A stretch of 64,000 bases of DNA, taken from the NCBI RefSeq assembly GCF_035222485.1, contig NC_085923.1:992001-1056000 (forward strand), written 5' to 3'. Source of the stretch: Podospora pseudoanserina (lineage: Eukaryota; Ascomycota; Sordariomycetes; Sordariales; Podosporaceae). The position numbers and the translations under genes are program-made. The notes under the pieces were generated by a model. The model was not told the DNA's origin, made no database searches, and was given only the letters and a program-made list of their open reading frames with translations. This document shows, piece by piece, positions 50,377 to 62,744 of this stretch (positions are counted from its first letter, which is position 1; each line of letters begins with the position of its first letter).

Positions 50377-51464
50377 ATTTTTTGTACGGCACAGACATGG
50401 AAAGGAAATATGATGAGAGCTACGTAGCCAGGAGGGTTGTTGGGAGTTTCTAGCTGTCATGGTTATTTGGTGGCCAGCAAGGTCATACCAGTGGGTCGGA
50501 TTATTAGAAGGCGGGTGGGGGAGGCGATGTAAATTACTATTGCTTGGGAAAGGGCGTTATTTGGGGTGTGTATTTGTGGGGAATTTTGTTGTTTCTTTTG
50601 TATTTATTGCCTTTGCGAAAACAGGGGGAAGCGGGACGGGGAAAAGCTGGTTGTCGTCTGCCGTCGTTTCTTGCTAGTTGCTGGTGGTGGCGATGCTTCT
50701 TCGGTGCTTTGCAGGTAATATCAGCTCGCAAGTAGCAAAAATGGGGTGCTTTTACAGCTATAAATATTCAAGTCTTTCTAGATTTGTCTACCCTGCCTGT
50801 GTCTCAAGTTATAATTTGAGTTTAAAAGAAAGAAAAAACCACAGGAAACCACGGGCACGCAAGATAGGCTTCAACAGTGGCCCTGCCCACTGCAGCAAAG
50901 ACCGAAAGCTGAACTTTAGAGACGGGAGGCTTGCAAGTGTCTAAGTTATATGTTCGGTTGAGCAATACTATGGGTTATAGGACGACGGTGCCATTGCTAA
51001 GAACACAACGAACAAGTGGTAACAATAAGAACGACGCATGAAATGATATCCGCATCCGTTACGAGTTTTACAATCAGCTCCTCTATCTGGGCGAGAGGGG
51101 CAAAAAGACTGGCTTTCATGTCGCTTTTCCTTCTCTCTACCAAAAGTAGTGACATCAAAAAAAGAGGGTTGGTTTTCCTGCCTGGATCCCCCCCACCTTC
51201 CCCTTTTTCATCTTTCTTGTTCACCCTTTTGTGTGTGATCCGCGTGTGTCCGCCCAAGAATCTGTCCCTGAACGCCATTGCAAATGCCGAACTCAAACCA
51301 CATCTTTCATTCGTTCATCCGCCTCCGCCTTCATCATTTCCACCCTCACAACCCAACCAACCAACCACCTCGCGGCTCGTTCCCTTCTTCCTTTCAGATT
51401 GTCCCATGGAAACCCCGGTCATGATTTCTTCATCATTTTTTTAAGTCCCCCATTAAAATTCTTT
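50377..51464. other. Convergent 3' flanks of ISWI and eIF3i
   Basis: About 1.1 kb without a gene. Pyrimidine-rich toward the eIF3i end. The ORF at 51016-51444 is Pro/Ser low complexity and has no features. Confidence 0.55.
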
Positions 51465-52635
51465 TTATTTGCCACTCTGGGCAGCTAACCTGTTTAGCCT
51501 CTCCCTCTCCACCTCGTAGTTGAAGTCAAAGTACCCCTTGTCGAACTGGTGCACGCGGACGTAACCGTCCTCACCACCAGAGGCGTAACCCTTGCCCGTG
51601 GGGTCGGCGGCGACTGTGTTGAGAGGGCCGAAGTGGCCACGGACACGGCCAATCTCCTCCTCAAAGATCTTGTGGTAGAAGCGGGCCTCGAATTTACCCT
51701 GTCTCGCCGAGGTGGTTGTGACATCCATGGCGGCCTGACCACCGCCGAGGATGACGTACTCCTTCTTGGGGGTGATGGCGGCGCTGTTGAGGGGTGTGTC
51801 GGCGGCGTACGTCTTGAGGACTTCGAGCTCCTTGGCTGTGATGAGCTAGAGGTTTTTCTGATGTTAGTAAAGAATGTTCTCTTGCGGTTTTCACACACAC
51901 AAGACAAAAAAATTACCTTGGCAGTCTTGTCTTTTGAGGCGGTGATGAAGTATGTGCGGTCCTGGTTCCACTGGAGATCGGTGATGGGGGAGCCGAGCTC
52001 GTGGACGTTGACGTTGTAGATGAGGTCGCCCGTCTTGCCGTCGTACTGGGAGACGCTGCCGTCTTCGTGGCCGGCGATGATGTACTTGCTGAGGTAGCTC
52101 CACCCGGCAACGGTGGCCTTGCTCTCCTCGCAGACGATGGTCAGGACCTTCTCGTCCGACTGCTCGGCCTCGGGGTCGACCTTGATGTCGAGCACGACGA
52201 TGGTGCCGAGGTGACCCATGCGCTTCTCCGTCACGCCGAGGAGCTTGGTGCCATCCTCGTTGAACTCAACGCGCTTGACGGCGGTGGGGAAGTCCCATGT
52301 CTTGAGGAGCTTGCCGGTCTTGACCTCCCAGAGGCGGATGGTGTTGTCGGCGGAGCCGGAGGCGATGATGGTGGAGGTTGGGTCGACGTCAACGGTCCAG
52401 ATCGCACCTTGGTGGCCCTGATATGTGCCGAGACGCTCGCCGTTGTGCGCAAACCAGGCGCAGATGTGTTGATCCTTGGCGGTAGAGAAGAGAAGATCGC
52501 CCTCGCGGTTGTACCTAGCAAGAGAGAGAAGGTGTTAGACAGGAGGAGGTCTTGGCTCTATCGGTCAGTGTAAAGGGCAACGAACTTGACCTGGGTCAGG
52601 GCACGTTCGTGGCCTGACAAAAGAATGGGCCTCAT
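51465..52635 (-). CDS. tif34: Translation initiation factor eIF3 subunit i
   Basis: Three exons on the minus strand: 52635-52586, 52514-51917 and 51845-51465, giving 342 aa. Both introns are 71 nt. Donors are GTTCGT (weak) and GTAATT. The protein starts [19 protein letters not shown], typical of eIF3i, and consists of seven WD40 repeats ([64 protein letters not shown]). It is a scaffold subunit of the eIF3 complex in the cytosol, bound to eIF3b and eIF3g. Length and spacing match the family. Confidence 0.95.
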
Positions 52636-54137
52636 TCTGAAGGTTAGCTGTGGGGGGTTGTTGTCGAGGGATGGGAGAGGGGCGGTTTCTTTGCTCGGTG
52701 GGGTTGGGGATCGAGGGGGAGGTGGTCGATTATTATTTTATTGTCGGGTATAGGCAGAGTCTCTCTGTCGCGAATGCGGTTTCTTTCACAGAAGGCTTCT
52801 TTCTCCGGCCGATTGATTTGGCACACCAGTAATTTTTCCGTGAGGATTGTGCGCCGCCGATAGGCCACAGACTTTCCAGCGCGGGGCGAATCCTTGGACT
52901 CTGCCCCGCTTAACAATGAACTTTGCCTGACCGCCTTCTGTTTTCAGAGCATTGAAGTCAAAAGTGGGGGTCTTTTTTCCAATTGTTCTCGACTGTCACG
53001 ACTGTGCCATCCCATGTTGGTTGTTGGATGCTCGGACTACAAACAGAACATTGTTCCTCGACGATCCTTCCAGTCTTATTTTTTGTTTTCGGATGATTAC
53101 TCTTGGCCGGTGACTCGACTCTCTATCCTTGTGACTGGAACTTGTGTTATTGTGTCATAACTCGGCACAGCCAGAGAGGCATGTACACTCCCAACCCTTG
53201 AATTTTTGTTAGCGCAAGACCAAGGCAGAGGGATCTTACACATATTTTCAACTTCTCATAACTTTGGCATCAGAAACACCACAACGTTACTTTAAATTAG
53301 AGGAAAAAAAGTAATTATTGAAAGGAAAGCTGTATAATAACTTCTTTCCCCGGGAAAAATTGGTGTAGTTGCGCTTTTCGGGGTGAAAATATCGTGAAGT
53401 CTCGCGCTAACAAAAATTCAAAGGGTTGGAGTGTACATGTAGTCATTTCTACTCTTGAGACTTGCTGGAAGAAAACATGTAAGTGGCAGTTGTGATGTGG
53501 ATCCTTTTTTTATTTTTATTTTTTATTTTTTTAGTTTGAGTCTCTCAACTCTAATAACGGTTTTTGCTCCTTCATCAATATAAGGCCAAGAGTCGGGATG
53601 AGGGAGCACACCTTTCCTCTGCTAGCCCGGGAGTAGCTCGAGTGAGCTATATCGACACCAATCATCGACACATAAATTGATATCGAATTGCCTTTCCAGG
53701 GTCCTGGGCTTGGACCCGTGGCGGCTGCTGGGAAAAATGTCGGCCACTGTCATAGAGCCGGCGCTGCCATGCACAGGTACTTTACACATGGTGCTTGTGT
53801 CCGTGGGATGGATTGATGATACACAGCACCAAATCGACATGCTCTTTAAGACCAAGTTGTTGCCCAAATCAATGTCTTGATTCTACATCTCTGTACTGAC
53901 GCCAGGAATGACACCATATCGTCAAAAAAGCCAACCCTTGCAGTGAGTGACACATAGATTTCACTTGTGACTCAACCTCAGTCGCTGTTGCTCTCCACAC
54001 TGACCGGGCAACCTGGTAGGACCGTCTGCCCTCGGTTCTGATATCTGGAAGGCATCAGTCAGAAGCTCACCGCATAAGCAACAGCGGTACACAACAGGAG
54101 GATCGTGACTGAGACTAACTGTTAGAGACTGGCCGCC
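52636..54137. other. Intergenic with an inserted MITE-like element
   Basis: Promoters of eIF3i and of C1-THF synthase, divergent, about 1.5 kb apart. It holds a 248-bp inverted-repeat element (53186-53433) and a T-rich tract near 53510-53530. No ORF with family features. Confidence 0.6.
53186..53433. mobile_element. MITE-like element with 35-bp terminal inverted repeats and TA flanks
   Basis: The left arm (53186-53220) starts CACTCCCAACCCTTGAAT and ends GTTAGCGCAAGAC. The right arm (53399-53433) is its inverse with one substitution and one indel pair. Both ends are flanked by TA (53184-53185 and 53434-53435) inside a longer CATG context. Size, arms and TA flanks fit a non-autonomous Tc1/mariner derivative. 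The interior is AT-rich and non-coding. Confidence 0.8.
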
Positions 54138-57100
54138 ATGACGCTCTCGAGACTGGCCCAACGGGTCCCGACTCCGGTCCTGACTGGCTCCTGCTCCACG
54201 AAAGCACGCCAGCAGCTTATCAGCAGCCGTTTGAGAATCGAGTCAGTGGATGGCCACAAGCTCGTCAGCACGTATATGCCCGAGTTTCGGCGGTGTTCCT
54301 CGGCTCAGCCTGACGACCGCCACTCCGCTGCCCCGCGTTCGGCACCCCGCCAGGCCCAGTCACCGTCACCCGTTAAGGTCGCCCACGCCCACGCCCAACG
54401 CCTACGCCTCGGTCTCGGTCTCGCCAGGAACCACACCACCGCTTTCTTGCACTCTGCATCTGCACAACCAAACTCATTCCTTGCTCACAGGGCCTTTTCC
54501 AGCTCGTCAGCAGCTATGGTGGCCCAAAAGATTGACGGAACGGCCGTGGCCAAGCGGGTGCGCGAACAGCTTAAGGCTGAGATTGCCGAGAAGAAGGGAA
54601 TCAACCCACGCTTTGAGCCGTGCTTGAAGATTATCCAAGGTGCGTATTAGTATCCCGGCCTTCGTTTATTTACCTGAATGACTGACTAAACTAACCAACG
54701 TCGTGTAGTGGGCGACCGCTCTGACTCCTGTAAGCCACCAACCATACTCCAAAGCCCCCAAAGCCGCTACCCCGCGTGGGCATTGTTTAACTGATTCTGG
54801 ACGGATGACCTGCAGCCACCTATGTGCGCATGAAGTTGAAAGCCGCCGAGGAGGTAAGGATGCTGTAGACCACTCACATCTCATTCGCGAACGGCACACT
54901 GACCCCCTTGATATCAGTGCGGCATCTCATGTGAACTCATCAAGTTTGACGAATCGGCCACCGAGGCCGAGATCGTTGCTCGTGTTCATGCTCTTAACAA
55001 TGACCCAACGGTCCACGGCATCTTGGTCCAGCTCCCATTACCAAGCCATATTTCTGAGTACGCTGTCACATCCGCCGTCCTGAGCGAGAAGGATGTCGAC
55101 GGCTTCGGCACTTACAACATCGGTGAGCTGGCCAAGCGTGGTGGTAACCCCTATTTCGTCCCCTGCACACCCAAGGGTGTCATGGTCCTTCTCGAGGAAA
55201 CCGGTGTCGACCTCAAGGGGAAGAACGCCGTGGTTGTTGGCAGAAGCGACATTGTTGGCAGTCCTGTCAGCTACCTCTTGAAGAACGCAGATGCCACCGT
55301 CACTGTTTGCCACTCCAGGACCAAGGATCTTGACCAGCACCTCAAGAATGCCGACGTCGTGGTTGTTGCTATTGGCAAGGCTGGTTTCATCAAGGGCGAG
55401 CAGCTCAAGGAGGGCGCCGTTGTCATCGACGTTGGCACCAATTACATTCCCGACGCTACCAAGAAGTCTGGTCAGCGTCTCGTTGGCGATGTCGAATTCG
55501 AGTCCGCCTCCCAGGTTGCCTCTCACATCACACCCGTCCCCGGCGGTGTTGGTCCCATGACTGTCGCCATGCTCCTTCACAACGTTGTTGCCTCTGCGAC
55601 ACAGTGGTTTGATGCTGAGAAGCAGAGGAAGATTGTGCCCCTGAGCCTTGCTCTCAAGGAGCCAGTTCCATCAGACATTGCCATCTCGCGGGCTCAAGTG
55701 CCCAAGCACGTTACTCAGATCGCCAAGGAGATTGGCATTTCAAACTCGGAGCTCGAGCCATATGGTGCCTACAAGGCCAAGGTCGACCTTACTCTTCTCA
55801 AGCGCTTGGATCATCGCCGAAATGGTCGCTATGTTGTTGTTACCGGTATCACCCCCACCCCTCTCGGTGAGGGCAAGTCTACCACCACCATGGGTCTTGC
55901 TCAAGCCTTGGGCGCCCATGTTGGTCGTCTTACTTTTGCCAACGTTCGTCAGCCAAGTCAAGGCCCAACGTTCGGCATCAAGGGCGGTGCTGCCGGCGGT
56001 GGTTACAGTCAGGTCATTCCCATGGACGAGTTCAACATGCATTTGACTGGTGATATCCACGCCATCACCGCTGCTAACAACCTCCTCGCCGCTGCTATTG
56101 ATACCCGCATGTTCCACGAGAGCACTCAGAAGGATTCCGCCCTCTACAGACGACTGGTCCCGGTCAAGAACGGCAAGAGACAGTTCTCGCCTGTCATGTT
56201 CCGCCGCCTGAAGAAGCTCGGCATTGACAAGACCAACCCTGATGATCTTACCGAGGAGGAAATCGGCAAGTTCGCCCGTCTTGATATCGACCCAGAGACT
56301 ATCACCTGGAGACGCGTCTTGGACGTCAACGACAGACATCTCCGCGGCATCACTATCGGCACTGCTGCCACCGAGAAGGGCCATAGCCGCCAGACCGGCT
56401 TCGACATTTCGGTCGCCAGTGAGTGCATGGCCATTCTCGCTCTCAGCACTGACCTCGCCGACATGCGCGAGCGTCTCGGCAGAATGGTTGTTGCCAGCTC
56501 CAGAAGCGGCGACCCCGTCACGGCCGACGACCTCGGTGCCGGTGGTGCTCTTACCGCCCTCATGAAGGACGCCATTAAGCCCAACCTGATGCAGAGTTTG
56601 GAAGGCACACCCGTATTCGTCCACGCCGGCCCCTTCGCCAACATCTCCATCGGCAACAGCTCCATCCTCGCCGACAAGATGGCCCTCAAGCTCGCGGGTA
56701 CCGAGCCCGACGAGGACCACTCCACGAAGGCCGGTTTTGTCATCACCGAAGCCGGCTTCGACTTCACCATGGGTGGCGAGCGCTTCTTCAACATCAAGTG
56801 CCGCACCTCCGGCCTCGTCCCCGACGTCGTCGTCGTCGTCGCCACCATCCGCGCCCTTAAGGTCCACGGCGGCGGGCCCCCCATCTCCCCCGGTGCTCCC
56901 CTCAGCCCCGTCTACAAGGAGGAAAACGTCGAGATCCTCCGTGCCGGCTGCGTCAACCTTGCCAAGCACATCGCTAACGCCAAGTCCTACGGCGTGCCCG
57001 TCGTCGTCGCCATCAATAAGTTCTCCACCGACACTCCCGCCGAAGTGGAAGTCGTCCGCGAGGAAGCCATCAAGGCCGGCGCCGAAGACGCCGTCCTCGC

Positions 57101-57554
57101 CAATCACTGGGCCGAAGGCGGCAAGGGCGCCATTGACCTCGCTCATGCTGTCCTTGCCGCTTCGGAGAAGCCCAAGGACTTCAAGCTCTTGTACGGCCTC
57201 GAGGGTACCGTCCAGGAGCGCATCGAGAAGATCGCCAGAGAGATGTACGGCGCCTCGTCAGTCGAATTCACCGAGCTGGCTCAGAAGAAGGTCGAGACGT
57301 ATACCAGACAGGGTTTCGGGAACCTGCCTATTTGCATTGCCAAGACGCAGTATTCCATCAGTCATGACCCTGAGCTCAAGGGCGCGCCGACGGGCTTTAC
57401 CGTGCCGGTTCGGGATGTGAGGATGGCGGCAGGTGCTGGGTACTTGTATGCGCTGGCGGCCGATATTCAGACGATTCCTGGGTTGCCGACTGCGCCTGGG
57501 TATTTGAATGTGGATGTTGATTTGGAGACGGGGGAGATTGATGGGTTGTTTTGA
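54138..57554 (+). CDS. C1-tetrahydrofolate synthase, trifunctional, with mitochondrial-type leader
   Basis: Four exons: 54138-54639, 54709-54729 (21 nt), 54816-54853 and 54918-57554, giving 1065 aa. Introns are 64-86 nt. N-terminal part: methylene-THF dehydrogenase/cyclohydrolase, with the Tyr and Lys of [13 protein letters not shown] (exon 3), [34 protein letters not shown] and PGGVGPMT. C-terminal part: formate-THF ligase, with P-loop [13 protein letters not shown] and [20 protein letters not shown]. It interconverts one-carbon folates for purine and formyl-Met synthesis. The first ~125 residues are rich in Arg, Ser, Ala and His, like a mitochondrial presequence. A second in-frame ATG at 54516 ([15 protein letters not shown]) would give a cytosolic form of about 939 aa, the length of yeast Ade3. 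A long minus-strand ORF here is a shadow. Confidence 0.96.
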
Positions 57555-58725
57555 AGAATTTCAAGTGCTTGAGCCTTGTGTTTTTATATGGCGTTAAAAT
57601 TGGGAGGTGGGTATAAAGGTATATCAATGATCAACTCGAGCGAAACTAAGGCAGGGGGAAAGTGGAAAGGGAAAAATGAGATGTTGGAAGTGCATGTTTT
57701 AACACATGGCGCTGATGAAGGGGGTTAATACCACAGGGGTGAAGAGGTTTTAGAAACCAAAAAAGCTAGCCATAGATGGAATAGATGAAGTTCCTCTCAC
57801 TTTTGCTCCCAGCAGTGACAGTACTGGTAATGGCTAAAGTTCTTGTAAACATTCAAGTGCCTTCATTTTAGCTACTGGTTTATGACTTCAACGAGGTCAA
57901 GCACGTCTAAAAACAGTAAATATGATGATCAATATCTCTCATTATTCATGTTATACAACATGAGTACAAAAACTAAGTATTAGGTCCCTCTTCCTCCTCC
58001 CCCACCCACTCTGTCTGTTTTACTGTATGTTATACAACCAACCCCCTTTCCTCTTTCCTTGTCTCATAAGCCCCCCTTTCGCACTTCCCATTAAACTCCA
58101 AATACACCTTATTTTCTGTATGTGCCCGAACCCAAACCCAATTTATATCCATCATGTAAAGTTTTACCCACCTGCTGTTGAAGAAAATAATAAGGTAAAA
58201 AGTACAAAAATGATGTAATGTAATATATGTATGATATGGCAAAATACCAAAACAAGCAAAACAGAAACCCACAAAAAAAAAAGCGAAAATAATCGTACAG
58301 AAAAAAAGCAAAAGTAAAAGTACAGAAAAAGAAAAGGGGATGATCGGGAAGGTATGTTGTACAAGTTAAATGAAAAGGGTGTAGAAGAAGGAAGCCGCTT
58401 TTCTCCATTTCGTCGCCGTCATCTCATGTGTATGTATGCGATTGTCGTGTCGTGTTTGTGTTGTGAATGCCCAGAAAAACGCCGTAGAAAAAGAAGAGAA
58501 ACGAATGGATGTCAACCAGCAATGCCATGCCCCTTATCCCACACAATATATGCCCCCAGCCAGTAAGTATCCTGTAAATGCCATCACCCACGCCAAATGC
58601 TCCCCATCCCATGTAAAAATATGCCAAGAAAGAAACCCCAGAAAGAAAAAGGCGCCATTGAAAACCATTAAGCTCCCTGGCTGGTTGAAAAACAAAAACA
58701 AAAAGAAAAACGTGACGAAAAGGAG
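57555..58725. other. Convergent 3' flanks
   Basis: A- and T-rich DNA with homopolymer runs near 58270-58340. ORFs rich in Phe/Lys are products of composition. Nothing recognisable. Confidence 0.6.
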
Positions 58726-61700
58726 CTAGAACCACCTCCTGATAGCAGCACTCTCCTCAATCTTGGTCAACACCCCCATGGCGTCCACATACAGCTTATT
58801 CCGACTGCCGACACAGTCACTCTCCATCCGGCGCCTCACAAGCCCAACCACGCCCGCCGCCTCGCGATGGGCCCGGAACCTTAAGACGTCCTCCAGACGG
58901 CTGCACTCAGCCACCCTGCGCAGCCAGCGGATTGGCTCATCATCAGAGCTGTTCAGCGTGGACGCGGTCGACAGCCCGCTCGTTCTCGAGGCAGGACTGC
59001 TTCCACCGCTGGGCCCGCCACTGCTGCTTCGTTGCCGGGGGTGCACTTGCACTTGTTGCTGCTGCTGGCCCTTGCTGCTGTTCCGCGGACCGTGGTTAAA
59101 CGCCCAGCAGACGAGCACGCAGACGTGGAGGGCCCAGTAGTCGGATATATCTGCCACCCTTGACGATGCAGCTGAGCTGCTGCTGCCGCTGTCTTCAGAC
59201 ACATTCCTGCGATTACTGTCCAGAAACCCGAGCAGGGCACGCGAGGCAAAGAGGGTGGCTTTGAGAATGTTGAGGCCCGGAAGGCTGCCGCCAGCCCACT
59301 GCCTGACTCGCCTGACGTGTTCCTGGAAGATGGTAGCAGGAAGGACCTTCTGGGCGTAGGCCCAAGAGTCGCCGCTGACGGCCAGGAGATCACGAAGGGG
59401 CGTGTGGTGTAGGGCGAGGTAGGTGTTGGCGATGGGGCAGGTTCGGAAAAGCCGCTGGATGCGCTGCTCGGCTTCCATGTCCTGGGGTTGCTGCTGGAGA
59501 CGTGCTTGCTGGCTTGAATCAAAGTCCGGAGCGGGGGAGTTGTCGGCTGAAAGGGCAACTGTGGATGATGACGCCGGCCGTCGAGGCAGACGCAGAGCGC
59601 ATAGGCCAAGGATGACCATGCGATCTGCCCGGCCGCAGGCTTCAATGTATTCTGGGGTGAGGCTTTCAACGTCGGAGACGCAAGCTGGCTGGGCGGCAGC
59701 GTGGGCAGAGACCGGGTCACAAGCCTGTAGGGCGTGCCACTCCTCTGCCGTGGAGGCTCCCCAAAGCTTCTCACTGTTGCCGAACAACGGGAGGCTTTCA
59801 TTGCCATCCAGAACGCGCCCATGCTGCTGGTAGATCGATGTATGACCATCGCAAATGAAGCAAGCTGCGAGAAGCCGACGGCAGGACTCGGCTTCAACCC
59901 AGCGCTTCCACCTCTCGTGGCCGTTGACCAAGTGCTGGTCCGAACTGAGCATGGCTTGATCGAGTATGTCGGAGTCGGGACAAAGGGCCTGTGTGTCGGA
60001 GACAAATTGTAAGTACGCCTGCGCAGAGCTCTGAGAAAGAGTCGAAAATGAAAGAGAATTCCCCGTCGCCGGTACAGAGTCGTATCGTTCGGGAGAAAAG
60101 AGAAAAGACCAGATCCGAGAGATTTCTCGCGAACGAGCAGGAGAAGGAGAGGTGTTGGAACGAGAATGATGCGTGAAAGAAGAAGGATCCGTGTAGGAGG
60201 ACCCAGGAGAAACATAAGATGAAGGGACAATGGCCTGTGGCCATGATGTGTTCGAGAAGGGGCTCAGGTGCCTGAGAACCATGGGAGAGGTGGTGGCAAT
60301 GGTAGCCGGCGTGATGGAATCAAAGGAAGAGACAGAGGAAACGGGGGAGGATGTTGGAGACCAGGCGCTGGTGTCGAAGAACCAAGAAACAGAATCCTCC
60401 ATAAGAGAGAAAGACAGCGGTGCAGTAATGGACTGCTCAGTACTCACCCTCTGGTGGAGATGCCTGAACAGGTCTGAGGGCTTGGTAACCGGCTTTCGGC
60501 CTCGGAAGCGCGCAAAGTACTCGCAGAGAAGAATCGTCTGCTTGATTTGCAGGCTCCATTTTGCTGCCTGTGTGGTGTTTCCTTGTTAGTTCCAGTGTTG
60601 CTGATGATGTGGTAAAGAAATGGGTGCATTTGCACTCACTCGCTTCGCCTCCTGCCACGCGTGCTCGTGAAGCTGGTTCCCCCGGTTGCGGTCCTCCTTG
60701 GTGTCGAGATGCTGGGTGGCTACGGCTGCCATGGCACACCTCAGCACATCTTCCGGCTCGGCTTCAAATGACTGCCGATGCACAATTGGAAGCACAGGGT
60801 GTACCTTCTCCCAATAGACATCAAGATAGCCAGGAATAGCAGTCCTGATGGCGGCCGGAAGGGGGATGTTCATGGACGGTGGCATGGAGGAGTGCATGGC
60901 ATACTTGCTCCCCAACTCCAAGTTCAACCCTGTCATCTCGCCACCCGGGCTCACATCACCACTCGCAGCATATCCAACGCTCATATCAGTCATCATGGCG
61001 GTTTGGGCACCTAATCGTGTGTCCATAAACCCCTGCTTCTGACGAAGCATTCCGAGCGAAGGGTCAATGCCAGTGGAAAGGACGGGGGCGGGTGTGATCA
61101 AACCGCCACTTGCTTGAGCCGAGGTGTGCGGCTCTGGGGTGAGGCCTCGAAAGCCGCCAGCCATTGTGTTCCCGTGCATGTTGCTCAGTCCGGAGGCCTG
61201 ATGGTTGCTGACGTCTTGACCGCTAAAGCCCATAGTATTTGGGAAGATTGTTCCGGCCGAATAGGTATGCGATGTATGTGTGCTGTGGGGGTTGGAGGAG
61301 TAGGGATTCGGGTGAATGAAACCTCCAAGTCCAGGCCCGGGGCTGACTCGAGAAGCCGGATTAGGATATGGGGAGAGAAGGTGGTTTGAGTGCCCCCATG
61401 GCTGTGCATTTCCCAGTGATTCCGATACCGGTGTCGAATAAGTGCTGTCCGTGGCCGATGATGCCCAAGGGGACGGTTCCCGGTGCTCGGGCATTTTAAT
61501 ACCCTGTGTTATTACGGACAATTGCTCCATCTGTGATGTCCTGGGCTGAGAATACGTCTGTGAGAACCGTGTTGAAGATGGTGTGACTAGAATGGTTGTC
61601 GGGGACATTGTGTAGGCATCGTATTCAGGTGCGGCCCCTCTGTAATCTGCGGTTGGATGAGGCGAGCTGGCGGGCTGAGAATATGTTGTTGAAGGCGTCT

Positions 61701-62744
61701 CAGAAGAGACGGCCGCGATGGAAGGTGTTTGCCCAGACCCTTGGGCCGGCACTGATGAGCCGCTCTGTGACCCAGAGATCTGTATTGGCTGTGGTGGTCT
61801 TGGTGATGGCACAGCATATGGACTTGGCTGATTAACCGCTGGCTGGGATGAGGATTCACCGTGCTCGCTGTAAACATGGTTAATAAAGTAGGCTATTGCC
61901 GTTCCAGCTTCTGTACTCACTTCTTCTGCTGATGTCTAGTCAACAGATCTTGGCGATGAAATGCCTTGTCACAGCCCGAGCAACGAAATTGAGGCTCTTC
62001 ATGGCTGAGTTGGTGACGCCTATATCCCAAGTGTCAGCGTATACCGCTTGCCGATGGCTCACGTCTTTCTCACCTCAAGTGCTCGGCTCTTGTGAAGGTC
62101 TAGTGGTGATTAGTATGAATGCCCTAATGAATAATCAACAGAGGGCGTCGTACCTTGGCTGGTTTGCAAAGCTCGCAGACATGTACCGGAACGCCCTTCT
62201 TCGCTCTGCTCACACGACCAGTGATGGGGGTAAGTCTCATCGGTACTGCATCAGATGGTTGAGGATGAGGGGGCATAGGTCTCATGGGTCCGCCTCCCAT
62301 TGATGACGACGAGGCGGGAGATCCGTAGCCTCCTGACCGGTCCATTGAGTCGGTACTTGTCGTGCTTCGACGACGGACTGAGGGTCGTGCGGTGGCAGGA
62401 GACAAGGTCGTGGATGGGACTGGAGTATCCAGTGATCCGCTTGCCGTTCCTGGGGGGGCAGTTGGGGTTGTGGTTGATGTTGTCGTCGTTGGCTTGGGAC
62501 CCCTTGAGGAAGCAGCACGTTTCTTGTTCAGGGTAGAGGGGGAAGGGGGGTTGATATCCTCTTCGGCGGCCAGGCCGGAACTACTAGCATGCCTCGGGTG
62601 TGGTTGTGGGTTGGGTTCTTCTGGTAGCTGACCGGTAGTGGCCGGTTTGATTGGGACCTTGGCCTTTTTATTATTCTGGGCCTGTTGACGGTCCGGCACT
62701 TGGTAGTCGTCGTTGACATCCATTATGAACTTGAGACTAGCCAT
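58726..62744 (-). CDS. C2H2 zinc-finger transcription factor with fungal-specific regulatory domain
   Basis: Five exons on the minus strand: 62744-62154, 62099-62074, 62019-61921, 61867-60640 and 60567-58726, giving about 1261 aa. The short exons 2 and 3 carry two C2H2 fingers: VCELCKPAKTFTRAEHLRRH, then FRCSGCDKAFHRQDLLTRH, whose last His is in exon 4. A long Ser/Pro/Gln linker follows, then the fungal transcription-factor domain (YLDVYWEKVHPVLPIVHRQSF, then ILLCEYFARFRGRK). C2H2 pairs joined to this domain occur in AmdX-like regulators; targets are unknown. The last exon could hide another intron after HLHQR, where a GTGAGT occurs at about 60452, but the frame stays open through it. The upstream ATG at 62843 is also in frame; 62744 was chosen for its typical leader. 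Confidence 0.88.

Noticed and set aside
55740-57146. 468-codon minus-strand ORF
   Set aside because: Opposite the formate-THF ligase domain; low-complexity Gly/Asp/Val composition and no motif.
58953-60230. 425-codon second minus-strand frame in the transcription factor's last exon
   Set aside because: Same strand, other frame; the accepted frame joins across five introns and carries the conserved domain.
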